Below, one piece after another: positions 21,554 to 31,972 of a stretch of 64,000 bases of DNA. Below the pieces are notes generated by a model. The model saw only the letters and a program-made list of their open reading frames with translations. It was not told the DNA's origin and did no database searches. The stretch covers positions 31,767 to 95,766 of the forward strand of contig NZ_GG668578.1 of NCBI RefSeq assembly GCF_000160755.1, written 5' to 3'. The stretch comes from Proteus mirabilis ATCC 29906. GTDB lineage: Bacteria; Pseudomonadota; Gammaproteobacteria; Enterobacterales; Enterobacteriaceae. The stretch's first letter is position 1; the number at the start of each line of letters is the position of its first letter. The position numbers were made by a program, and so were the translations under genes.

Positions 21554-21747
21554 AGGATTTTTACTCCAGAAAAGGGATCAAAAAATATCTATTTCTCAGT
21601 GTAACGGATCCAATGATACGAAAGAAGCACCTCTTTACCTACAAATGCTAACTTCTCTCATTTACGAATAATTTGTGAGCTACATTGTAATTAGAATGTA
21701 AAAATATTGCTAAAACTTGGTGACTGCATTAGATCTAAATAACACAC

Positions 21748-21764
21748 AACAGGTCTGACCTCTG
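21748..21764 (+). promoter_or_regulatory. FadR operator of fadE
   Basis: AACAGGTCTGACCTCTG matches the FadR consensus AACTGGTCnGACCTGTT at 13 of 16 defined positions. It is 28 bases upstream of the fadE start codon, where binding would repress transcription until long-chain acyl-CoA is present. Confidence 0.75.
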
Positions 21765-21791
21765 ATGTCTTGCAAATACAGGAGTTTTATT

Positions 21792-24239
21792 ATGACCCTA
21801 CTCAGTATTGTGCTTTTCTTAGTTCTCATCGGTATACTTAGTTACCGAAAATACAGCCTTGTAGTAAGCAGTATCTTACTTATTGCTTATACTTTCGTGA
21901 TGGGTTTAGCCAATATCTGGAGCTACTGGCTATTACTGCCCGTTGCATTGATATTATTACCATTCACTCTTCCTTCTATTCGCAAAGCATATATCTCAGC
22001 CCCTGCACTAAAGGCTTTCCAAAAAGTGATGCCATCTATGTCTAAGACAGAGCAAGAGGCCATTGATGCGGGAACAACATGGTGGGAAGGTGAATTATTC
22101 CGTGGAGCACCAGATTGGAAACAACTTCACAATTATCCTAAGCCACAACTTACCGCTGAAGAACAAGCTTTTCTGGATGGTCCAGTTGAAGAAGTTTGTC
22201 GCATGACCAATGATTTCCAAATCACACATGAACTAGCTGATTTACCTCCTGAGATTTGGCAATATTTAAAAGACCATCGTTTCTTTGCGATGATTATCAA
22301 AAAAGAGTATGGCGGATTAGAGTTTTCTGCCTATGCACAATCTCGTGTACTGCAAAAGCTCGCGGGTGTTTCAGGTATTCTCGCCATCACTGTAGGTGTA
22401 CCTAATTCATTAGGTCCAGGTGAGTTATTGCAACATTATGGTACTGATGAGCAGAAAAAACGTTACTTACCTGGTTTAGCCAAAGGTGATGAAATTCCAT
22501 GCTTTGCATTAACCAGCCCTGAAGCAGGCTCTGATGCTGGCGCTATCCCTGATAGTGGTGTGGTTTGTATGGGGGAATGGCAAGGTGAGCAAGTCCTTGG
22601 TATTCGTCTCACATGGAATAAACGCTATATTACTTTAGCACCTATAGCCACAGTATTAGGACTCGCTTTTAAACTTCGCGATCCAGACCATCTACTGAGT
22701 GATAATGAAAATCCCGGTATTACTTGTGCTTTAATTCCAACCGACGTAAAAGGGGTAGAAATTGGTCATCGCCATTTCCCACTCAATGTTCCTTTTATGA
22801 ATGGTCCCACTCGTGGTAAAGATGTTTTCGTTCCTATCGATTTTATTATCGGTGGTCCAAAAATGGCAGGCCAAGGTTGGAGAATGCTGGTGGAATGTCT
22901 TTCAGTCGGTCGTGGTATCACACTGCCATCTAACTCCACTGGAGGCTTAAAAAGTGCAGCAATGGCAACAGGTGCTTACTCTCGAATTCGTCGTCAGTTT
23001 AAGCTTCCTATCGGTAAGATGGAAGGAATTGAAGAGCCATTAGCGCGCCTTGCTGGTAATGCTTATCTCTTGGATGCAGCTTCAACCTTAATTACCACAG
23101 GTATTATGTTAGGAGAAAAGCCTGCCGTACTTTCTGCTATCGTAAAATATCATTGTACCCATAGAGCGCAACGCGGGATTATTGATGCAATGGATATTGT
23201 TGGTGGAAAAGGGATTTGTCTTGGCCCTTCTAACTTTGTGGCTCGCTCTTATCAAGGCTCCCCCATCGCCATTACGGTGGAAGGCGCTAATATTCTCACT
23301 CGTAGCATGATCATTTATGGACAAGGGGCTATTCGTTGCCACCCTTATGTTTTAGATGAAATTGCAGCGGCTAGAGATAACAACTTACACGACTTTGATC
23401 ATGCCTTATTTGGTCACTTAGGCCATGTTGCCAGTAATACATTACGTAGCCTTTGGTTAGGTATCACTAATGGTCGCTTAAGTACCGCGCCAACAAAAGA
23501 TGAAACTCGTCGTTATTACCAACAAATTAACCGGCTCAGTGCCAACATGGCGTTACTTTCTGATGTTGCCATGGGGGTTTTAGGTGGTAGTTTAAAACGT
23601 CGTGAACGTATTTCTGCAAGGCTTGGCGACATTTTAAGTCATATTTTCCTCGCCTCTGCGGTACTAAAACGTTATGAGGATGAAGGTCGTAATACCGCTG
23701 ATTTACCACTGGTACACTGGAGTATTAAAGAGTGTTTATACCAAGCAGAAAATGCCATTGATGAGCTATTACGCAATTTCCCAAATCGTTTTATTGCAGG
23801 AGCCCTGCGCGCCATTATTTTCCCTCTGGGTAAAGTGCAGAAACTGCCTTCAGATAAGTTAGATAGTAAAGTGGCTCAAATTATCCAACAACCTTCTGAA
23901 ACCCGTGATCGTATTGGTAAAGGGCAATTCCTCACACCCAGTGAGCACAATCCTCATGGCTTAATGGAAGAAGCTCTGCTCGATATTTTAGCCGCAGAGC
24001 CACTGTTTGAACGTATCTGTCGACTCTATGAAAAGAAATTTAGCTTCACTCAATTAGATAAATTAGCGGATAAGGCTTTAGCTGATAAACGAGTGACTCC
24101 CGAAGAAGCAGATATCTTACGCAAAGCGGAGCAAAGCCGTTTACGTAGTATTAATGTGGATGAATTTGACTTTGATGCCTTGGCGGTGCCGGCAAAAAAG
24201 TCGTCAACTGATACAATAAAAACAGATAAAGCAGCCTAA
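21792..24239 (+). CDS. fadE: Acyl-CoA dehydrogenase FadE
   Basis: FAD-dependent enzyme for the first step of fatty-acid beta-oxidation, with membrane-associated N-terminal helices (residues 1-65). Key segments are [36 protein letters not shown] and [17 protein letters not shown], and the long C-terminal domain of the FadE type. I start it at the ATG at 21792, which has AGGAG seven bases upstream and gives 815 residues (E. coli 814); nine codons further up are open but lack support. A FadR-like site lies in the promoter region. Confidence 0.97.
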   Translation: MTLLSIVLFLVLIGILSYRKYSLVVSSILLIAYTFVMGLANIWSYWLLLPVALILLPFTLPSIRKAYISAPALKAFQKVMPSMSKTEQEAIDAGTTWWEGELFRGAPDWKQLHNYPKPQLTAEEQAFLDGPVEEVCRMTNDFQITHELADLPPEIWQYLKDHRFFAMIIKKEYGGLEFSAYAQSRVLQKLAGVSGILAITVGVPNSLGPGELLQHYGTDEQKKRYLPGLAKGDEIPCFALTSPEAGSDAGAIPDSGVVCMGEWQGEQVLGIRLTWNKRYITLAPIATVLGLAFKLRDPDHLLSDNENPGITCALIPTDVKGVEIGHRHFPLNVPFMNGPTRGKDVFVPIDFIIGGPKMAGQGWRMLVECLSVGRGITLPSNSTGGLKSAAMATGAYSRIRRQFKLPIGKMEGIEEPLARLAGNAYLLDAASTLITTGIMLGEKPAVLSAIVKYHCTHRAQRGIIDAMDIVGGKGICLGPSNFVARSYQGSPIAITVEGANILTRSMIIYGQGAIRCHPYVLDEIAAARDNNLHDFDHALFGHLGHVASNTLRSLWLGITNGRLSTAPTKDETRRYYQQINRLSANMALLSDVAMGVLGGSLKRRERISARLGDILSHIFLASAVLKRYEDEGRNTADLPLVHWSIKECLYQAENAIDELLRNFPNRFIAGALRAIIFPLGKVQKLPSDKLDSKVAQIIQQPSETRDRIGKGQFLTPSEHNPHGLMEEALLDILAAEPLFERICRLYEKKFSFTQLDKLADKALADKRVTPEEADILRKAEQSRLRSINVDEFDFDALAVPAKKSSTDTIKTDKAA

Positions 24240-24300
24240 TTATGCCGTTATGATCGTCAATAAATAGTCTGCCATTTAACGACTGAAACACGGATACAAC

Positions 24301-24336
24301 ACCTCATTATTTTAATTTAATAATGAGGTGTTTTTT
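24301..24336 (+). terminator. Rho-independent terminator after fadE
   Basis: Stem ACCTCATTATT/AATAATGAGGT followed by TTTTTT, 61 bases after the fadE stop. Confidence 0.88.
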
Positions 24337-24372
24337 ATTGGGAGATGATCACAATGGGAGGAATAGTAAAAG

Positions 24373-25617
24373 TTACAGGTTAATTTCTAGCGCTAATAGC
24401 TCTTCAATGGTTTGACGACGTCTAATTAATTGAGGTATGCCCTGTGAAATTAACACTTCAGGAATAAGGGGACGACTATTATAGTTAGATGACATTGATG
24501 CACCATAAGCCCCCGTATCATGAATAACTAAGTAATCACCAACTTCTGCCGGAGGTAATAAACGAGGAGCAACCATTCCTCCTTCTTGCTGGGTAAACAC
24601 ATCACCAGATTCACAAAGAGGCCCTGCAACTATGGTTTCTTGTTGAAACTCGCTAGATTTTAATTGGCCGTATTTATCTAATAATGTGATTTGATGGTAA
24701 CTACCATACATAGCTGGGCGCATTAAATCACTAAACCCTGCATCCACCAGCACATAATGACGATTTCCCATCGACTTAACCGCCCTTACTTGTGACACTA
24801 ACACGCCAGACTCAGCCACTAAAAAGCGTCCTGGTTCAATTTCCAGTTCAATATCATGCCCAAGGTGTTGCGCTATACGTTGACGAGCACTATCCCATAA
24901 AGAGAAATAGTGGTTTAAATCGACTCTTTTATCTCCTTGCTGATAAGGTGTTGACAATCCCCCACCGGCCGAGATGGCTTTAATATCAACATTAGAGGTG
25001 AGTACTTGCTCAACCATTGCATCACAGACACTCGCTAAATGCTGATAATCAACCCCTGAGCCAATATGCATATGGAAACCAACCAAACTCAAATTGTATT
25101 GATTAATCACCGCTAATGCTTCTGGCACATCTTCATACCAAATACCATGTTTGCTATTTTCCCCACCTGTATTGGTCTTTTGGCTATGTCCATGACCAAA
25201 CCCAGGATTTATTCTTATCCACACCGCGTGCCCTTGATGACGTTCTCCAAGTTGGCGAAGCATATCAATAGAACCTGCATTAACCGGAATATCTAATTCA
25301 ACCACACGTTCAATCGTTTTTTCATCGAGTAAATCGGCGGTAAAGACAATTTCACTACGCTCTCGACCACCTTGGAAACCGGCAACCAACGCCCGCTCAA
25401 TTTCACCTAGTGAGACAGAATCAACTTTAACGCCCTGCTGTTTCATTAACCGTAAAATATGAATGTTAGAGCAGGCTTTTTGTGCAAAACGAACCACATC
25501 AAAGGCTTTTAATTGCTCAATATGTTCAGAAATAGTCTCACCTTGATAGATCCATAATGGCGTGCCATAAGTTTGTGCTAATTGAGATAGGATCGCATTG
25601 TTGGATGTTGTCATCAT
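24373..25617 (-). CDS. lysA: Diaminopimelate decarboxylase
   Basis: PLP enzyme for the last step of lysine synthesis, meso-diaminopimelate to lysine. The PLP-binding lysine is in VVRFAQKACSNIHILRLM, the fold-III barrel motif GFHMHIGSG follows, and CESGDVF and HDTGAYGASM complete the active site. At 414 residues it is full length. It is divergent from lysR across a 109-base gap, the classical arrangement in which LysR activates lysA when diaminopimelate is abundant. Confidence 0.96.
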   Translation of the reverse strand: MMTTSNNAILSQLAQTYGTPLWIYQGETISEHIEQLKAFDVVRFAQKACSNIHILRLMKQQGVKVDSVSLGEIERALVAGFQGGRERSEIVFTADLLDEKTIERVVELDIPVNAGSIDMLRQLGERHQGHAVWIRINPGFGHGHSQKTNTGGENSKHGIWYEDVPEALAVINQYNLSLVGFHMHIGSGVDYQHLASVCDAMVEQVLTSNVDIKAISAGGGLSTPYQQGDKRVDLNHYFSLWDSARQRIAQHLGHDIELEIEPGRFLVAESGVLVSQVRAVKSMGNRHYVLVDAGFSDLMRPAMYGSYHQITLLDKYGQLKSSEFQQETIVAGPLCESGDVFTQQEGGMVAPRLLPPAEVGDYLVIHDTGAYGASMSSNYNSRPLIPEVLISQGIPQLIRRRQTIEELLALEINL

Positions 25618-25726
25618 TTTTTACTCAGCAATGTAGGGTGAATAAAAATATTATTAAGCAATTAAAGCGGGAATAAAAATATCAAATTAGCTATAGTCTA
25701 TTCACTTGTGATATAGGATAAAATTT

Positions 25727-26653
25727 ATGAAAACTCCATTTAGTTGGCGACATATTGAAATTTTTCATGCAGTGATGACCACACAAAACCTAACCGAAGC
25801 GGCAGATTTACTGAAAACGTCTCAACCCACAGTCAGTCGCGAACTATCACGTCTTGAACAACTATTGTCATTTAAGCTATTTGATAGAATTAAAGGTCGC
25901 CTACAACCTACCACGGAGGGATTAAGATTTTTTGAAGAGGTACAGCGCTCTTATTATGGACTTGATCGCATTATTACCGCAGCCAATAGTATTCGCCATT
26001 TTCATCAAGCGGAATTAAATATCACCTGTTTACCGGCATTTGCTCAATCACTATTACCCTCAATTTGCCAACAATTTCTCAGCCAGTATCCCGAGGTTAA
26101 TTTAACGATAGTGCCACAGGAGTCTCCTTTATTAGAGGAGTGGTTATCTGCACAACATTATGATTTAGGGCTAACTGAGCACACACAAACACCTGCCGGA
26201 ACCCAACAAGAAACACTGCTAACGTTAAATGAAGTCGCTATTTTGCCAAAGTCTCATGTGTTAAGTAAAAAAGCATTACTGCAGCCACAAGACTTTCATC
26301 AAACTCGTTTTATCAGCTTATCTGCTAATGATAGTTATCGACAACTTATTGATGCTATGTTTATTAAACAGGGGATCACTCGACAATTGATCATGGAAAC
26401 ACAAAGTGCGGCCTCAATTTGTGCCATGGTGAGTAAAGGCATTGGTGTTTCTATCGTTAACCCTATTACCGCCCTTGATTATCAATATAGTGATCTCTGT
26501 ATACGGCCACTGAGTTTTACCATTCCATTTACGGTGAGTTTGATCACACCATCTCATCGCCCCTCATCACAACTTGTGCGCTATTTTATTGATGTGATGA
26601 AAACCACTTTAGCTAATTACCCAAAACAATTAACTCACGCGTTCACCCGATAA
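25727..26653 (+). CDS. lysR: LysR transcriptional activator of lysA
   Basis: Founding-type LysR regulator with an N-terminal winged helix-turn-helix (LTEAADLLKTSQPTVSRELSRLEQLL) and an effector domain starting near residue 95. Strong resemblance to E. coli LysR, for instance IVPQESPLLEEWLSAQ, together with divergence from lysA, supports this name over a generic one. Its last 24 bases overlap the end of the next, convergent LysR-family gene. Confidence 0.92.
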   Translation: MKTPFSWRHIEIFHAVMTTQNLTEAADLLKTSQPTVSRELSRLEQLLSFKLFDRIKGRLQPTTEGLRFFEEVQRSYYGLDRIITAANSIRHFHQAELNITCLPAFAQSLLPSICQQFLSQYPEVNLTIVPQESPLLEEWLSAQHYDLGLTEHTQTPAGTQQETLLTLNEVAILPKSHVLSKKALLQPQDFHQTRFISLSANDSYRQLIDAMFIKQGITRQLIMETQSAASICAMVSKGIGVSIVNPITALDYQYSDLCIRPLSFTIPFTVSLITPSHRPSSQLVRYFIDVMKTTLANYPKQLTHAFTR

Positions 26654-27550
26654 TGACAACCAATGAGGCGAAGAAGCAAACCAGTCAACCAGAAAATCCA
26701 GTAAAACACGCACGGCTGCGGGCATATTTTGTCGGCTCGCTAACACGGCATAAATTCCCATAGGCTGTGGCTGATAATCCGCTAACAAAATTTCTAACTC
26801 ACCCCGTTCAAGATAGGGTTTTGCTGAGCAGTAAGGTTGTAAGGAGACTCCGGCACCTTGCAAAGTGGCTTGCAATAACACAACAGACTCATTGGCACTT
26901 AAATTACCACCTACAGGAACAGAATAACGCTCATCACCTAAACTAAACTCCCACAAGCTACTGCCAAAAAAGCGATATGTGAGACATTGATGATAAGTCA
27001 AATCATCCGGCGTGTTAGGGATACCATGTTTAGCTAAATAATCTTTATGAGCACAAACCACAGAAAGACATTTTGCTAAAGGGCGGGCTATCAGATTAGG
27101 CTCTAAATGGTTGGTAATACGCAATGCAATATCAATACGCTCTTCAATAAGATTGACTGTCTGATTAGATATCTGCAAATCGACTGCAATAAGAGGATAA
27201 AGTTGTATAAATTCAGTTATAGCCACAGATAATGCACAATTAGCGAGTGATTGTGCCGTTGTAATACGCACCAGCCCACTGATTTGGTGACTCTCTTTGG
27301 GAATATTCGCGGGAATACGCTCGGCCATCTCTAGCAGTTGTAAACTTTGTTGATAAACTAATTCTCCCACGGAAGTCAGACTCTGCTTACGGGTTGTTCT
27401 ATGCAACAAACGCACCCCAGCCCACTCCTCCATTTCATTAAGATAGCGCGTCACCATTGCTCTAGACATACCTAGATAATCAGCAGCTTTAATCATGCTA
27501 CCTTGCTTAACGATGGTCACAAAAACCTCTGATGCTTTAATTTTGTCCAT
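26630..27550 (-). CDS. LysR-family transcriptional regulator
   Basis: Protein of 306 residues with an N-terminal helix-turn-helix (MIKAADYLGMSRAMVTRYLNEME) and a substrate-binding-like effector domain. It belongs to the group that includes YafC/DsdC-type local regulators, but the effector is unknown. It is transcribed away from the MBL-fold/DsbA-family pair that starts about 100 bases off, so it most likely controls that pair and itself. Its 3' end overlaps lysR by 24 bases on the opposite strand. Confidence 0.88.
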   Translation of the reverse strand: MDKIKASEVFVTIVKQGSMIKAADYLGMSRAMVTRYLNEMEEWAGVRLLHRTTRKQSLTSVGELVYQQSLQLLEMAERIPANIPKESHQISGLVRITTAQSLANCALSVAITEFIQLYPLIAVDLQISNQTVNLIEERIDIALRITNHLEPNLIARPLAKCLSVVCAHKDYLAKHGIPNTPDDLTYHQCLTYRFFGSSLWEFSLGDERYSVPVGGNLSANESVVLLQATLQGAGVSLQPYCSAKPYLERGELEILLADYQPQPMGIYAVLASRQNMPAAVRVLLDFLVDWFASSPHWLSLSGERVS

Positions 27551-27654
27551 ATTATTTGCTCGATTTATGCAACAATGTATTCACCAAAACAGGGTTTTTC
27601 TCCCATTTCATGCAACCTATTATAGAACGCATCAACATGATGGAGAAAATAAAG

Positions 27655-28527
27655 ATGAAAAAATTACTTCCTTTAACACTTGCAACTACTGCGTTTTTCG
27701 CCACTTCTGTTATGGCAACAGAGTTAACATTAGATATCTACAATCCCGGTGATGCCAGTGTATTCCCTGTTTCATCTGAAATCATTTATGGTGATAAAGA
27801 TGCTGTCTTAATCGATGCTCAATTCCAAAAAAATGATGCTCAAGCCTTAGTCGATAAAATTAAAGCATCAGGGAAAAACTTAACTTATATCTATATCAGC
27901 CATTCTGATCCCGATTTTTATTTTGGGTTAGATGTCATTACTGAAGCATTTCCAAATGCTAAAGTGATTGCCTCAGCTCCCACCGTCAAAATCATTAATG
28001 AAACCCAAGCAGGAAAACTTGCCTACTGGGGGCCTGTCCTCAAAGACAATGCCCCTAAAAAAGTTATCATTCCTGAAGTCGTTACTGGTGATAGTTTTTC
28101 TCTTGAAGGTGAAAAACTCTATATCAAAGGATTAGATAGCCAATCTCCAGAAAGAACCTATGTTTATGTGCCAAAACTGAATGCTATTATGGGTGGGGTA
28201 ATACTGTCTGAAAATATTCATGTGTGGCTAGCAGATACTCAATCTAAAGCACAACGCCAATATTGGCTAGAAGCGTTACAACAGATTAAAACGTTATCAC
28301 CTAAAACGGTTATTCCGGGACATTATGTTCCAAAAAGCAATTATGATATGCGTTCTGTTGATTTCACAATGAATTACCTTAAAGAGGCAGAAACTAAACT
28401 CGCTGAAACTCAAAACTCAGAACAATTTATTGCTGCGATGGAAAAAAGTTATCCTGACTTAGCAGATAAATCGAGTTTAGAGCTTAGCGCAAAAGTCCTT
28501 AAAGGAGAGATGAAATGGCCTCAGTAA
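27655..28527 (+). CDS. Secreted MBL-fold metallohydrolase-like protein
   Basis: Metallo-beta-lactamase-fold protein exported by a signal peptide (residues 1-22, ending VMA). The usual HxHxDH metal motif is altered: here it reads SHSDPDFYFG, keeping the first histidine and the aspartate, with Asp for the second histidine and Phe for the last. A later histidine remains in IPGHYVPK. I start it at 27655, with GGAGA eight bases upstream; the frame is open 33 codons further up without a signal peptide. It overlaps the next gene by 13 bases, forming an operon under the divergent LysR regulator. The substrate is unknown. Confidence 0.82.
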   Translation: MKKLLPLTLATTAFFATSVMATELTLDIYNPGDASVFPVSSEIIYGDKDAVLIDAQFQKNDAQALVDKIKASGKNLTYIYISHSDPDFYFGLDVITEAFPNAKVIASAPTVKIINETQAGKLAYWGPVLKDNAPKKVIIPEVVTGDSFSLEGEKLYIKGLDSQSPERTYVYVPKLNAIMGGVILSENIHVWLADTQSKAQRQYWLEALQQIKTLSPKTVIPGHYVPKSNYDMRSVDFTMNYLKEAETKLAETQNSEQFIAAMEKSYPDLADKSSLELSAKVLKGEMKWPQ

Positions 28528-29180
28528 GCCATGTGAACCAAGAAAATAGCACCAAAAAGCTGCACTATATTTACGATCCACTTTGTGGGTGGTGCTACGG
28601 CATTGCCCCACTTATTGAAGTAGTGAGTCACGAATACCCACATGTACTAACGCTACATGGTGGGGGATTATTTACCCCGACAAGAAAAGTGACAGGGGGC
28701 GATGCATGGAAAGAGCATGTAACCCCTATCGATGAACGTATTAGCCAGTTATCGGGGCAAATTTTTAGTCAGCAATACCGCAATAACCTCGCCAATACAG
28801 AGATGACATTAAACTCACTGATGCCAATTGCAGCGATATTGGTAGCAAGAAAAATGGGCGATAGAGATGTTATGTTATTAAAAGCGTTACAAGATGCCTA
28901 TTATCTTGATGGATTAAATATTAGTGATAAAGATGTGCTATTTTTTATCGTACAAAAACTCGGGTTTGATATCACCCTTTTTTCGACGCTATTTACGCAA
29001 GTAAATGAGTATGAAATAACTCAACATATACAGCAAACTCAACAATTAATGCATCAAGTAAATGGTCGTGGTTTCCCAACGCTATGTATTGAAGATAACC
29101 AAACCTACCAGTTGATCCCAGTAGAGAATTATTTTGGCGATACAAAAAGTTGGACTTCTTTTCTAAAACAAACGCTGTAA
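28515..29180 (+). CDS. DsbA-family thioredoxin-fold protein
   Basis: Thioredoxin-fold protein of 221 residues with a C-x2-C active site near residue 25 (DPLCGWCYG) and a cis-proline-type segment NGRGFPTLCIE near the end, as in FrnE/DsbA-like oxidoreductases. No signal peptide is visible, so it is probably cytoplasmic. Its start overlaps the end of the MBL-fold gene and has AAGGAGAG upstream, so the two are co-translated. A role in detoxification or redox repair alongside its partner is only a guess. Confidence 0.82.
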   Translation: MASVSHVNQENSTKKLHYIYDPLCGWCYGIAPLIEVVSHEYPHVLTLHGGGLFTPTRKVTGGDAWKEHVTPIDERISQLSGQIFSQQYRNNLANTEMTLNSLMPIAAILVARKMGDRDVMLLKALQDAYYLDGLNISDKDVLFFIVQKLGFDITLFSTLFTQVNEYEITQHIQQTQQLMHQVNGRGFPTLCIEDNQTYQLIPVENYFGDTKSWTSFLKQTL

Positions 29181-29220
29181 TACCTTACTGAAAATAGAGT
29201 AAATAATGATAGAGACTTGA

Positions 29221-29255
29221 AGGTGTAGACAAATTCTACACCTCACTCTTATTTA
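29221..29255. terminator. Terminator after the DsbA-family gene
   Basis: Stem AGGTGTAGA/TCTACACCT with a five-base loop, followed by CACTCTTATTT. It lies between convergent genes. Confidence 0.65.
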
Positions 29256-29281
29256 ATATTCAGCAAGAAATATTAGCCTAT

Positions 29282-29914
29282 TCAATACATTATTATTGTC
29301 TTTACTCTTAAAACAACTATCGCTGAAAATGCAAGGCAAGAGCCAAAGGCAATCTGCTTTATCTTCACATTAGTAAAAGCCCAAATAAGCATATAAATAA
29401 CAATCCCTAATAGTGCAGCGAAAAAGAGGATATAAGGTAATAGTTCTATTCCACACCAAGCGCCTATGGCACTAAAAAGCTTTACATCACCCAACCCCAA
29501 AATAGTCTCTTGATATATCCAATAACTGAGCCAATAAATACTATAAAAAAACAAGCTTGCGACTAAACAGCCATAAAAAGAGCAAATTGAAGAAATCACG
29601 CCATAAGGCGTTAAATTAAGCGTAATTCCAAAGAAAAGTAACCAAAAAGTTAAGTTATCAGGTAGCTGAAGATAATCTGCATCGAAAAACGAGAGAGTTA
29701 AGAGGTAAAAACTAAACAATAGAAATAATATTAATAACGAATAATTAGAAATAGTAAAAGACCAATAAAAACAGATAATTAAATAGACTTGCCACAATTG
29801 CTGATAACGAATAGGTGAGAGGCGTGCTAAAACAGAGGTAGAGAAATAATCGCTACACCCTTTTAAAAAGGTAAAAAAGGCCATTGTAATCATGATGTTT
29901 TGCGGTAATAACAT
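29282..29914 (-). CDS. Type IV prepilin peptidase-like membrane protein (A24 family)
   Basis: Polytopic membrane protein of 210 residues. Both catalytic aspartates of A24 aspartic proteases are present, in SFFDADYLQLPD and GLGDVKLFSAIG. The N-terminal zinc-binding cysteine cluster and methyltransferase domain of full GspO/PilD proteins are absent, so it should cleave but not N-methylate prepilins, or act on another pilin-like substrate. No pilin or secretion genes are adjacent; the only related gene in the window is the PilT-like ATPase at about 33 kb. Confidence 0.8.
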   Translation of the reverse strand: MLLPQNIMITMAFFTFLKGCSDYFSTSVLARLSPIRYQQLWQVYLIICFYWSFTISNYSLLILFLLFSFYLLTLSFFDADYLQLPDNLTFWLLFFGITLNLTPYGVISSICSFYGCLVASLFFYSIYWLSYWIYQETILGLGDVKLFSAIGAWCGIELLPYILFFAALLGIVIYMLIWAFTNVKIKQIAFGSCLAFSAIVVLRVKTIIMY

Positions 29915-30161
29915 AAATATCTATCCTTGATATTTGCGAGTTCCTAATCTAGGACTCTAAAATAGAATGCTATTACTTCCAAGCAATGGTTGTTTTATCA
30001 TATTGCAAACATGAAGTTTTACGACAAATCTCGCAAATAAAATCCAGCTATAATGATAGAAAAAGCCACCTGATAACTTGCATGAGCTAATGGCATGCGT
30101 ATGATGCATATCACAATATCTTGTTTATCATGGTTAACATTTTACGTAAGGGTTTCACGTT

Positions 30162-30893
30162 ATGCGTATTCCTCGCATTTATCATCCAGAGCCACTCAGT
30201 GCAGGTACACAAACTTCATTAGCAGAAGAAGCTGCAAATCACGTTGGACGAGTATTAAGAATGTCAAAAGGCCAAAAACTGGCACTTTTTGATGGCTCCA
30301 ATCAAGTATTTGATGCTGATATTATCGAAAGCAGCAAAAAATCAGTGATTGTGCAGATTAATGAAGGACAAATGGATGATAGAGAATCCCCACTTGATCT
30401 CCATTTAGGCCAAGTACTTTCACGTGGTGAAAAAATGGAGTTTACTATCCAAAAGTCCGTTGAATTAGGTGTTAATACCATTACTCCGCTGATCTCTGAA
30501 CGTTGTGGTGTTAAACTAGATCCTAGTCGTTTAGAAAAAAAACATCAGCAATGGCAAAAAATTATTATCTCAGCCTGTGAACAATGTGGCAGAAATAAAA
30601 TTCCACAGCTTATGCCGGTGATGTCATTAGAGGCGTGGTGTGCCCAAACGGATGATAGCTTAAAACTTAATTTACACCCTAGAGCAAGCCAAAGTATTAA
30701 TACCTTGCCACTTCCAGTTAAAAAAGTACGACTATTAATTGGCCCTGAGGGGGGATTATCCCCTGAAGAAATTGCCATGACAGCAAAATACCATTTTACT
30801 GATATTTTATTAGGTCCTCGTGTATTAAGAACTGAAACAACAGCACTCACCGCAATCACCGCTTTGCAGGTTCGGTTCGGCGATCTGGGATAA
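30162..30893 (+). CDS. rsmE: 16S rRNA (uracil-1498-N3)-methyltransferase
   Basis: SPOUT-class enzyme that methylates U1498 of 16S rRNA. The N-terminal PUA-like domain ([12 protein letters not shown]) is followed by the knotted SAM-binding domain with [13 protein letters not shown] and [15 protein letters not shown]. The length (243) matches E. coli. It is ten bases upstream of gshB, as in many enterobacteria. Confidence 0.96.
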   Translation: MRIPRIYHPEPLSAGTQTSLAEEAANHVGRVLRMSKGQKLALFDGSNQVFDADIIESSKKSVIVQINEGQMDDRESPLDLHLGQVLSRGEKMEFTIQKSVELGVNTITPLISERCGVKLDPSRLEKKHQQWQKIIISACEQCGRNKIPQLMPVMSLEAWCAQTDDSLKLNLHPRASQSINTLPLPVKKVRLLIGPEGGLSPEEIAMTAKYHFTDILLGPRVLRTETTALTAITALQVRFGDLG

Positions 30894-30903
30894 AGGAGAA
30901 ATA

Positions 30904-31860
30904 ATGATTAAATTAGGTATTGTGATGGATCCTATTTCATCCATCAAAATTAAAAAAGATACCAGCTTTGCCATGTTACTCGAAGCACAGCGCCGTGGTT
31001 GGGAAATCCATTATATGGAAATGAACGATCTTTATCTTAATCAAGGTGAAGCCCGTGCTCACACACGTCTGTTAAGTGTAGAAGAAAACCCTGAAAAGTG
31101 GTTTGAATTTGGTCAAGAGCAAGATATTGCGTTAGGCTCCCTTGATACCATTTTAATGCGTAAAGATCCCCCATTCGATACCGAATTTATCTATGCTACC
31201 TATATTCTTGAACGTGCTGAAGATATGGGGACTTTAATTGTTAATAAACCACAAAGCTTACGTGATTGTAATGAAAAACTCTTTACAGCATGGTTCCCTT
31301 CATTAACGCCAAATACATTAGTCACTCGAGAAGCCAAACACCTTCGCGCTTTCCATGAAAAACATGGTGATGTGATTTTTAAACCACTTGACGGTATGGG
31401 TGGCGCCTCTATTTTCCGCCTGAAAAAAGATGATCCAAACGTCGGTGTTATTATAGAAACCTTAACAGAGCACGGTCACCGTTTCTGTATGGCACAGAAT
31501 TTCTTACCAGAAATTGTTGATGGTGATAAACGTATTCTGGTAGTTGATGGAGAGCCGGTTCCTTATTGCTTAGCCCGTATCCCTGCCAAAGGGGAAACCC
31601 GTGGTAACTTAGCTGCAGGTGGCCGTGGAGAAGCGCGCCCATTAACAGAAAGCGATTGGGCAATTGCACGCCAAGTAGCACCTATCTTAAAACAAAAAGG
31701 CCTTATTTTTGTTGGATTAGATGTTATTGGTGATCGTTTAACGGAAATTAATGTTACAAGCCCAACTTGTGCACGTGAGATTGAAGCAGCTTATCCTGAG
31801 GTTTCTATTACAGGTATGTTAATGGATGCTATTGAAGCGCGCCTTAACAAGAAAAACTAA
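30904..31860 (+). CDS. gshB: Glutathione synthetase
   Basis: ATP-grasp ligase that joins gamma-glutamylcysteine and glycine. It has the family start (IKLGIVMDPISSIKIKKDTS), the ATP-grasp segments VIFKPLDGMGGASIFR and GLIFVGLDVIGDRLTEINVT, and the full length of 318 residues. AAAGGAG precedes the start. It lies downstream of rsmE and is closed by a terminator before yqgE. Confidence 0.97.
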   Translation: MIKLGIVMDPISSIKIKKDTSFAMLLEAQRRGWEIHYMEMNDLYLNQGEARAHTRLLSVEENPEKWFEFGQEQDIALGSLDTILMRKDPPFDTEFIYATYILERAEDMGTLIVNKPQSLRDCNEKLFTAWFPSLTPNTLVTREAKHLRAFHEKHGDVIFKPLDGMGGASIFRLKKDDPNVGVIIETLTEHGHRFCMAQNFLPEIVDGDKRILVVDGEPVPYCLARIPAKGETRGNLAAGGRGEARPLTESDWAIARQVAPILKQKGLIFVGLDVIGDRLTEINVTSPTCAREIEAAYPEVSITGMLMDAIEARLNKKN

Positions 31861-31896
31861 TTTTTAAACGATGTGTTTTAAGGTTTAAAAGTCTTT

Positions 31897-31940
31897 ACCT
31901 AGCCCTTATATTAAACATTATCAATAGGGCTAGGTTTTTT
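31897..31940 (+). terminator. Rho-independent terminator after gshB
   Basis: Stem ACCTAGCCCT/AGGGCTAGGT followed by TTTTTT, about 37 bases after the gshB stop. Confidence 0.85.
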
Positions 31941-31972
31941 AATAAAAACAATCAGAGAACAGTATTACTATT

